A DNA stretch of 64,000 nucleotides from JAXDAY01 sp034679345 (GTDB lineage Bacteria > Eisenbacteria > RBG-16-71-46 > CAIMUX01 > VGJL01), in contig JAXDAY010000019.1 of the NCBI GenBank assembly GCA_034679345.1, positions 124,001 to 188,000 of the forward strand, read 5' to 3'. The notes beneath the pieces were generated by a model. That model was not told the DNA's origin and made no database searches. It saw only the letters and a program-made list of their open reading frames with translations. The position numbers were made by a program, and so were the translations under genes. Below, piece by piece: positions 58,572-64,000 of the stretch (position 1 is the first letter of the stretch; every line of letters begins with the position of its first letter).

Positions 58572-59753
58572 CTATCCTCGGGGGCCGTCGGGATTCCCCC
58601 CATCGCGGGCGTGGAGCCAACCCTGGACGAGGAGCCGGGCCGCGAGATCGACGGATTCGGCGCTCGAGGCGTGTCCCAAGCTCAGCCGGACCGATCCAAG
58701 GGCATCCTCTTCGGAGATTCCGAGAGCCAGAATCGCTGCCGGGGCTCGGTCGATTCCCGAGTGGCAGGCCGATCCGGTCGAGGCGGCCACTCCCGGCGTG
58801 GCCGCCAGGACCGCATTCCCGCTCGCTCCGGGAAAGCGGACGTGGAGGGTGTTGGGCAGAACCGAAGCGCCTTCGGCAGTCCGGCGGATTCCGGGGATCG
58901 CCATGCGCAGCGCCGACCAGAGCCTCTCCCGAAGCAGGCTCAACCGGTCGGGCTCGCCTTCGCGGAGCTGGCGCGCGGCGAGGTTGCAGGCGGCGCCGAG
59001 GCCGACGATTCCGGGGACATTCTCCGTGCCGCCGCGCAAGCCCTTCTCCTGTCCCGCGCCGGGGATCGGGGGGAGAATCTCGGTGCCGTCCCGGATGTAG
59101 AGCGCGCCCACTCCCTTGGGAGCGTAGAGCTTATGGCCGGCCACAGTCAGCAGATCGCAGCCGAGCCGCTCGACGTCGACCGGCAGCTTGCCCACGGCCT
59201 GGGCTGCGTCGACGTGGAAGAGGCATCGCCGGGCGCGCGCGGCGACGCCGACCGCCTCGACCGGCTGCAGGACGCCGGTCTCGTTGTGCGCGAGCATGAG
59301 GCTCACGAGGGCGGCGGATGGGGGACCGCCGATGGCCTCGACCATCGCAGCGCAGTCCGCGGATCCGCTCGCGTCGGATTCGACGAGGATGAGATCGTCG
59401 CCCCGCTCCGCGAGCCGCTCGAGCGGGCGAATCGTCGCGGGGTGCTCGTGGCGAAAGGAGACCAGCCGGAGACGTCCGCCGCCCTGGCGCATGCGGATCG
59501 CCTCGACGCTTCCGAGGATCGCGATCAGGCTCGCCTCGGTGCCGCCCGAGGTGAAGACGATCTCCTCCGGGCGAGCCCCGATCAACTCCGCGACCTGCGA
59601 CCGCGCCCGCTCGACCGCGGCGCGGGCCCGCCGGCCGTACGCGTGGCTGCTCGAGGGATTGCCGAACTCCTCCGCGAGGTAGGGCAGCATCGCCGCGCGG
59701 ACCTCCGGATCGATCGGCGTCGTGGCATTGTGATCGAGATAGACCGGTTCCAT
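58572..59753 (-). CDS. Cysteine desulfurase (NifS/IscS-like)
   Basis: The 393-aa PLP enzyme releases sulfur from L-cysteine for Fe-S clusters or thio-modification. Motifs are YLDHNATTP at the start, FTSGGTEA, the PLP lysine Lys208 in TVAGHKLYAPKG, and the persulfide cysteine Cys330 in ASTGSACHSG. The start at ATG 59753 has GGGAGG four bases upstream. Genes for a scaffold (iscU) or thiouridylase (mnmA) are not adjacent, so its target is open. It is divergent from a radical SAM gene that needs an Fe-S cluster and is followed by the sigma/anti-sigma pair. Confidence 0.95.
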   Translation of the reverse strand: MEPVYLDHNATTPIDPEVRAAMLPYLAEEFGNPSSSHAYGRRARAAVERARSQVAELIGARPEEIVFTSGGTEASLIAILGSVEAIRMRQGGGRLRLVSFRHEHPATIRPLERLAERGDDLILVESDASGSADCAAMVEAIGGPPSAALVSLMLAHNETGVLQPVEAVGVAARARRCLFHVDAAQAVGKLPVDVERLGCDLLTVAGHKLYAPKGVGALYIRDGTEILPPIPGAGQEKGLRGGTENVPGIVGLGAACNLAARQLREGEPDRLSLLRERLWSALRMAIPGIRRTAEGASVLPNTLHVRFPGASGNAVLAATPGVAASTGSACHSGIDRAPAAILALGISEEDALGSVRLSLGHASSAESVDLAARLLVQGWLHARDGGNPDGPRG

Positions 59754-59794
59754 CGCACCTCCCGGCCGAGAGCGGCAAGGTCTAGAATAGCGAG

Positions 59795-60916
59795 GTGAGC
59801 CGGAATGACAAGATCCGTCAGATCGCTGGGGCGCTGGAGGATATACTTGCCGGCGGAACGCTGCCCCGGGATCTCGCAGCCGATTGGCTCATCGATGGCC
59901 GAGAGGAAACGGCCCGGGCGCTCCGCGATGCCGCGGCGCGTCTGACCCGAACCGTCCACGGAGCCAGGGTCCGCATCTTCGCCCCTCTGTATTACTCGAA
60001 TCTCTGCGCCAACAACTGCCTCTATTGCGGATTCCGGCGGGACAACAAGGACGCCCGAAGGCGGGTTCTCACGCCGGAGGAGATCGAGGTCGAGACTCAG
60101 GCTTTGCTTGCGCGAGGACAGCGTCGGATCCTCCTGGTCGCATCGGAGGATCCCAGTCCGCATGGGCGCGCCCTCGCCATCGAGGCCGTCCACCGCGCCC
60201 GCGCGGCCCACGTGGGCGATTCCCGGGTGGAGCATCTCGCCGCGGAGATCGCCCCCGGCGGCGTCGAGGACTTCCGCGCGCTCGCCGGCGCCGGCCTCGA
60301 CGCTTACGTGCTCTTCCAGGAGACCTATGACAGGAGCGTCTACCGGCGCGTCCATCCGGACGGCTCGAAGCGGGACTTCGACTGGCGCCTGGAGGCGCCG
60401 CTGCGGGCCATCTCGGGAGGGATCCGAAACGTCGGACTGGGTGTTCTTCTTGGCTTGGGGGAACCGATGTCCGAGATGCTGAGCCTGATCGACCATGCCC
60501 GCCGAATCGAGGCGACCTTCGGCGATCCTCCCCGGACCGTCTCCTTGCCTCGGATCGAGCCGGCGGAGGGCTCGCCGCTCTCTCGCGACCCCTACCGGCG
60601 CGTCAGCGACGCGGAGCTCTTGCGATTGATCGCGGTGTTGCGGCTTGCCCTTCCCCGCTGCGGAGTCGTGCTCTCCACACGGGAATCGGCCGCCTTTCGG
60701 GATCTCGCGCTCGAGTGGGGAGTGACCGAGATGTCGGTTGGCTCGCGCACCGATCCGGGCGGATACACCGCGGAGAACGACGGCTGTCTCGAGCAGTTCG
60801 AGCTTCACGACCGCCGCGCCCTTCCGGAGATGCTCGCTTCCCTCGCGTCCCGTGGATATGAGCCATTCACCGGAGCGGAACCATCGATCGTCTCGGGTTC
60901 GGCGCACCGTCGATGA
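59795..60916 (+). CDS. ThiH/HydG-like radical SAM tyrosine lyase family protein
   Basis: The 373-aa protein has the radical SAM cluster motif CX3CX2C at Cys71, Cys75 and Cys78 within FAPLYYSNLCANNCLYCGF, then R-R-x-L-T-P-E-E-I and ILLVASEDP, the pattern shared by ThiH (thiazole synthesis) and HydG (hydrogenase maturation), both tyrosine lyases. The middle (YDRSVYRRVHPDGSKRDFDWRL...GIRNVGLGVLLGLGE) is closer to HydG. HydG's C-terminal second cluster motif is absent: the protein ends EPFTGAEPSIVSGSAHRR. No hydrogenase or thiamine genes are in the window. The start is GTG 59795 with a weak site. The stop overlaps the next start as ATGA. Confidence 0.88.
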   Translation: MSRNDKIRQIAGALEDILAGGTLPRDLAADWLIDGREETARALRDAAARLTRTVHGARVRIFAPLYYSNLCANNCLYCGFRRDNKDARRRVLTPEEIEVETQALLARGQRRILLVASEDPSPHGRALAIEAVHRARAAHVGDSRVEHLAAEIAPGGVEDFRALAGAGLDAYVLFQETYDRSVYRRVHPDGSKRDFDWRLEAPLRAISGGIRNVGLGVLLGLGEPMSEMLSLIDHARRIEATFGDPPRTVSLPRIEPAEGSPLSRDPYRRVSDAELLRLIAVLRLALPRCGVVLSTRESAAFRDLALEWGVTEMSVGSRTDPGGYTAENDGCLEQFELHDRRALPEMLASLASRGYEPFTGAEPSIVSGSAHRR

Positions 60917-63231
60917 ACGTCGCCCCTCCACCCGTTCCTCCCCGTAGGCCGCGCCGGTTGCGCGTGTGGCTCTATCTTGCCGGGGCGGTCGCGGTCGTCC
61001 TCGCGGTATCCCTCGGCGTGGCGATCCTTCAAGCCAAGATCCCGCGCAGCGGATCGCGTCACGCGACGCTCTTCTACGCGGCCGCGACCGACCTGCGCCC
61101 GGGGGCGCGCATCGGGTCAGGCGAGCTGGAGGAGCGGCTGCGCGCGGTCGGCTACCGTCCGGGGGAGGAACCGCTGGCGCCGGGACGCTACCGGATGCGC
61201 GGGGAGAGCGCCGAGATCCACCTGCTGCCGTTCCGATACCCGGACGTCGCCTCGCCGGGCGGAATCCTCCGCTTGAGGATTGTCCGGGGCATGGTCGCCG
61301 AGGCCGGTCTCGAGGGCAGCGACGATCCCTCTCTCTTGAGGCTCGATCCGGAGCGGATCGCGGGATACACCGGACAGACCGGGGCGATCCTCGACCCACT
61401 GCGTCTCGACGAGGCTCCTCCCCTGCTCGTCGAAGCGCTGCTGAGCGTGGAGGATCGTCGGTTCTACAGCCATCCGGGGATCGATCCGGTCGGGACGCTC
61501 CGCGCTCTTTGGGCCGATCTGCGCCATCGGGAAGCGGCGCAGGGGGGCTCGACCCTGACGCAGCAGCTCGCGCGTTCCCTCTTCCTGCACAACAGGAAGA
61601 CTGTCTTGCGAAAGGCGCAGGAGGCGTTTCTCGCGCTCGGGCTCGAGATCCGTTACTCGAAGCGGGAGATCCTCGAGGCGTATTTGAATGCCGTCTACTG
61701 GGGGACCTGGGGGCCGATGGAGATCCGCGGCGCGCGGGAGGCCTCGCGCTATTACCTCGACTGCGAGCTCGAGGAGGCCGATGCGGCCGGTTTGGCTCTT
61801 CTGGTGGGACTCCTGAAGGCGCCGAACGCCTACTCGCCCTACGCCTCTCCCGAGCGGGCGAAGAAGCGTCGCGATCTCGTCCTGCGTGTTCTGTCCGAGA
61901 AGGGAGTGCTCGACGAGGGGCAGACGCGCGCGGCCTTGTCACGTCCTTTGCCCTCGGCGAAGCCTCCGAGGCGGCTCGTCGACGCGGCCTACTTCCTCGA
62001 CGCCGCGCGCAAGGAGATCGAGAAACGCGCCCCCAAGGGAACGCTCGACCGTCCCGGGCTCGCCGTGTTCACGACCCTCGATCCGAGGCAGCAATCGGCG
62101 GCGGAACGGGCGCTCAGCGACGGGATCGCCCGCCTCGAGAAGGAGCACCGGAAGCTCCGGAAGAGCGGCGCCCCGCTGCAGGGAGCCGTCGTGACGATCG
62201 ATCCGGCGAACGGAGAGATCCGGGCGCTGATCGGAGGGCGGGACTTCCTTCGCTGGCCTTTCAACCGGGCGCTCGATCCGAACCGCCAGGCGGGGTCGGT
62301 CTTCAAGCCGTTCGTCTACCTCACCGCCTTCCTGCACCCCAAGAGGAAGGGAGGCGGATACTGGACCCCCGCCTCGATCCTGAGGGATGAGCCGCTATCG
62401 ATCAAAAGCGGCCGCAAGACCTGGCACGTGCACAACTACGACCGCGCGTATCGCGGGGAGGTGACCCTCCGCGAGGCGCTCGAGCAATCGCTGAACGTGC
62501 CGACGGCGGCGCTCGGCAGGGACGTCGGAATCGGAAAGCTGGCGGAGGCGGCGCGCGCGATGGGGATCACGAGCAAGCTGGATGAAGTCCCCTCCCTCGC
62601 GATCGGCACCTCGGGCGTGAGCCTCGTGGAGATCACCGCGGCTTACGCCGGTTTCGCGGCCGAGGGGCGGGTCCATCGACCGCGCTGCTTGCGGGGCCTG
62701 GTCGCCGCGAACGGAAAGCCGATCGAGCTCTCGCCGCTCGAGGATCCGCCCGGCATCGGATCGCAAGAGGCCTACATGGTCACGCGGTTGCTGCGCGGGG
62801 TGATCGACGGCGAGAACGGAACCGGTCGCTCGGCGCGATCGATGGGAGTGCGTGGAAGCGTCGCGGGGAAGACCGGGACGACCGACGACTACCGCGACGC
62901 CTGGTTCGTCGGTTACACGCCGCGCAGGTCGATCGGCGTCTGGGTGGGATTCGACCGGCGTGAGCTGATCGGTCTCTCGGGCGCCGCGGCCGCGCTGCCG
63001 ATCTGGGCCGCGGCGATGCGCAAGTCGATCGATCCCGGAGGAGATGGCAGTTTCCGCCGGCCGGGCGGGATCGTCACCTCGCCGATCTGCCTGGAGACGG
63101 GGCTGCTGGCGACGGGCTCCTGCCCCGACTTCCGCGAGGAGGAGTTCATCAAGGGGACCGAACCGCAGGATTCTTGCGACCGCCACGGAGGCGGCATCAT
63201 CGGGACGATCCGTCGCTGGCTGAATCTCTGA
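60913..63231 (+). CDS. Class A penicillin-binding protein (PBP1b-like)
   Basis: The 772-aa bifunctional enzyme makes and crosslinks peptidoglycan. One membrane anchor (about 18-40) is followed by a UB2H-like domain (about 70-155), a GT51 glycosyltransferase with catalytic Glu180 (EDRRFYSHPGID) and QGGSTLTQQLAR, and a transpeptidase with Ser462/Lys465 (AGSVFKPF), S526-L-N528 and K653-T-G-T. The C-terminus has paired Cys (SPICLETGLLATGSCPDF, QDSCDRH) as in other such enzymes of this group. It overlaps the radical SAM gene by four bases, which suggests joint expression but not a known shared pathway. Confidence 0.96.
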   Translation: MNVAPPPVPPRRPRRLRVWLYLAGAVAVVLAVSLGVAILQAKIPRSGSRHATLFYAAATDLRPGARIGSGELEERLRAVGYRPGEEPLAPGRYRMRGESAEIHLLPFRYPDVASPGGILRLRIVRGMVAEAGLEGSDDPSLLRLDPERIAGYTGQTGAILDPLRLDEAPPLLVEALLSVEDRRFYSHPGIDPVGTLRALWADLRHREAAQGGSTLTQQLARSLFLHNRKTVLRKAQEAFLALGLEIRYSKREILEAYLNAVYWGTWGPMEIRGAREASRYYLDCELEEADAAGLALLVGLLKAPNAYSPYASPERAKKRRDLVLRVLSEKGVLDEGQTRAALSRPLPSAKPPRRLVDAAYFLDAARKEIEKRAPKGTLDRPGLAVFTTLDPRQQSAAERALSDGIARLEKEHRKLRKSGAPLQGAVVTIDPANGEIRALIGGRDFLRWPFNRALDPNRQAGSVFKPFVYLTAFLHPKRKGGGYWTPASILRDEPLSIKSGRKTWHVHNYDRAYRGEVTLREALEQSLNVPTAALGRDVGIGKLAEAARAMGITSKLDEVPSLAIGTSGVSLVEITAAYAGFAAEGRVHRPRCLRGLVAANGKPIELSPLEDPPGIGSQEAYMVTRLLRGVIDGENGTGRSARSMGVRGSVAGKTGTTDDYRDAWFVGYTPRRSIGVWVGFDRRELIGLSGAAAALPIWAAAMRKSIDPGGDGSFRRPGGIVTSPICLETGLLATGSCPDFREEEFIKGTEPQDSCDRHGGGIIGTIRRWLNL

Positions 63232-63246
63232 GGCTCGTGGAGAGCC
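63232..63246. terminator. Small hairpin after the PBP gene
   Basis: GGCTC, five-base loop, GAGCC directly after the PBP stop, in the 28-bp gap between convergent genes. The stem is only 5 bp; weak support. Confidence 0.3.
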
Positions 63247-63259
63247 GCGACCGCGCCCT

Positions 63260-64000
63260 CTAGCGGCGGGGTCCCCGGCGCCGGTCGCGTCCCCCGCGGC
63301 TCGAGGGTCCGCGCCGCCCGGCGCCACGCTCGTCGCGCTCATCGCGGTAAGACGATCGGTGAGGCTCCTCCTCGGGCTCACGAATGCGAGGCGGAATCTG
63401 CCGGACGACGACCCGACGCACCCAGCCGCTCGTGTCGACGGGAGGTTGGCCGGTCCTCTCCCGGCGGATCCGATCCTCTTCCAGGGTCCAGCGCAACTCG
63501 ATCTCGGCCAGATCCGGCAGGGGATCGGGAGCCTGACCGTCGCCGGCCAAGGCATGCGCGCGGGAGAGGACGAGGTCGTAGGCGCGAAGGCCCTCCTTCC
63601 ACCGGGAGGGGATGGCGTCGATCCCCTGGTAGGAACCGCACATCGCCCCGAGGATCGCGCCGACGGTGTCGACGTCGCCGCCCCAGTTGATCGCATCCTC
63701 CATCGCGGGCTCGAAGTCACCGCGGTAATGGAGGAAAAAGTAGAAGGCGGTGACCACGCCGGCGGGGGCGAAGCCGCGGCACGGGTGCTCGATCGTGTAC
63801 CCGGCGAGGGCGGAGGCGCGCTCCGCGATTCCCGGCAGGACCTCCGTGGGTGGGGCCGCGAGATGGGGGCCGATGCCGGAGAGCGCTTCGCTCATGTGAT
63901 GCAGGATCGGGCGGCTCTCCCTCGCGAGATGGCGGCCATGCGCGTCGATCAGCCAAGCCTCGGAGCGTCGCACGAACGAGGTCACGTCGTGGTGGAACGT
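63260..64000 (-). CDS. ADP-ribosylglycohydrolase family protein, C-terminal part (5' end outside window)
   Basis: The frame is open to the right edge of the window (last codons read ...TFHHDVTSF...), so the start lies beyond 64000. The visible 247 residues include FAPAGVVTAFYFFLHYRGDFEPAMEDAINWGGDVDTVGAILGAMCGSYQGIDAIPSRWKEGL, the conserved C-terminal segment of ADP-ribosylglycohydrolase-type (DraG/ARH) enzymes, with the metal-binding Asp pair in GGDVDTVGA. The last 60 residues are an Arg/Gly-rich basic tail (RRGPSSRGGRDRRRGPRR) unusual for the family and suggestive of RNA or polyanion binding. The enzyme removes ADP-ribose from proteins in characterised members. Confidence 0.88.
   Translation of the reverse strand, partial: TFHHDVTSFVRRSEAWLIDAHGRHLARESRPILHHMSEALSGIGPHLAAPPTEVLPGIAERASALAGYTIEHPCRGFAPAGVVTAFYFFLHYRGDFEPAMEDAINWGGDVDTVGAILGAMCGSYQGIDAIPSRWKEGLRAYDLVLSRAHALAGDGQAPDPLPDLAEIELRWTLEEDRIRRERTGQPPVDTSGWVRRVVVRQIPPRIREPEEEPHRSSYRDERDERGAGRRGPSSRGGRDRRRGPRR

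Noticed and set aside
57959..58603. Sigma factor start at ATG 58603
   Set aside because: It would overlap the desulfurase gene by 32 bp and has no ribosome binding site, whereas GTG 58555 has GGAGG six bases upstream.
59795..60916. Annotation as HydG proper
   Set aside because: The C-terminal cluster motif that defines HydG is missing and no hydrogenase genes are present, so only the ThiH/HydG family level is justified.
1..64000. tRNA, rRNA, insertion sequences and attachment sites
   Set aside because: I looked for tRNA arms, transposase motifs and terminal repeats and found nothing convincing; by-eye reading could still miss a tRNA.

Overview
The window is about 64 kb of high-GC DNA from an uncultured-type, diderm bacterium. 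Several secreted proteins end in the short Ig-like C-terminal module with an FPNPA-type start and a GVYF(L)R-type finish that is common in the FCB group and in candidate phyla such as Eisenbacteria. This, together with the GC content, the OmpA-like and PBP1b-like envelope proteins and the lipoproteins, suggests a lineage of that kind. That placement is inference; no rRNA or other phylogenetic marker beyond argS and pyk lies here. Both ends of the window cut a gene.

Left edge (1-2891): the 3' end of a TPR protein, then a decayed stretch. It holds a short frame resembling the helix-turn-helix end of an ECF sigma factor, one orphan gene with a CxxC/HxxC motif, a secretion signal peptide with no start codon, and four copies of a 57-bp tandem repeat.

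Region 2892-19323 is the most unusual part: nine leftward genes with gaps of at most 36 bp or overlaps, behind a good promoter (TTGACA-17-TACGTT) that is overlapped by a perfect 7-bp inverted repeat. Six of the nine proteins share one N-terminal module. Four of these (725-983 aa) add long beta-rich C-terminal halves, and one carries an OmpA-like peptidoglycan-binding domain and a run of 19 prolines. Between the last two large paralogues lie a caspase-like protease with an intact His/Cys pair and a 329-aa protein I do not recognise. Next to the operon are a lysozyme-like protein with a peptidoglycan-binding tail and a membrane protein with a peptidoglycan-binding domain. I know of no described system with this make-up. 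It looks like an envelope-associated structural assembly with an embedded protease.

Region 21321-33615: a DUF1905-type protein, an M42 aminopeptidase, and a cluster of seven secreted proteins (beta-propeller-like, LamG-like and duplicated-domain types), five with the C-terminal sorting-type module.

Region 33684-64000 is mostly housekeeping and signalling: lipoproteins, two membrane proteins with TPRs, a response regulator/histidine kinase/ACT-domain operon, argS, an active/inactive M16 peptidase pair, pyk, a ferredoxin-like protein, a VIT-vWA protein, a MutL-like ATPase, a cysteine desulfurase/ECF sigma/anti-sigma operon, a ThiH/HydG-like radical SAM enzyme translationally overlapped with a class A PBP, and a partial ADP-ribosylglycohydrolase. 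Compact organisation is a theme: ATGA overlaps, and two convergent pairs whose stop codons share a single CTAG.
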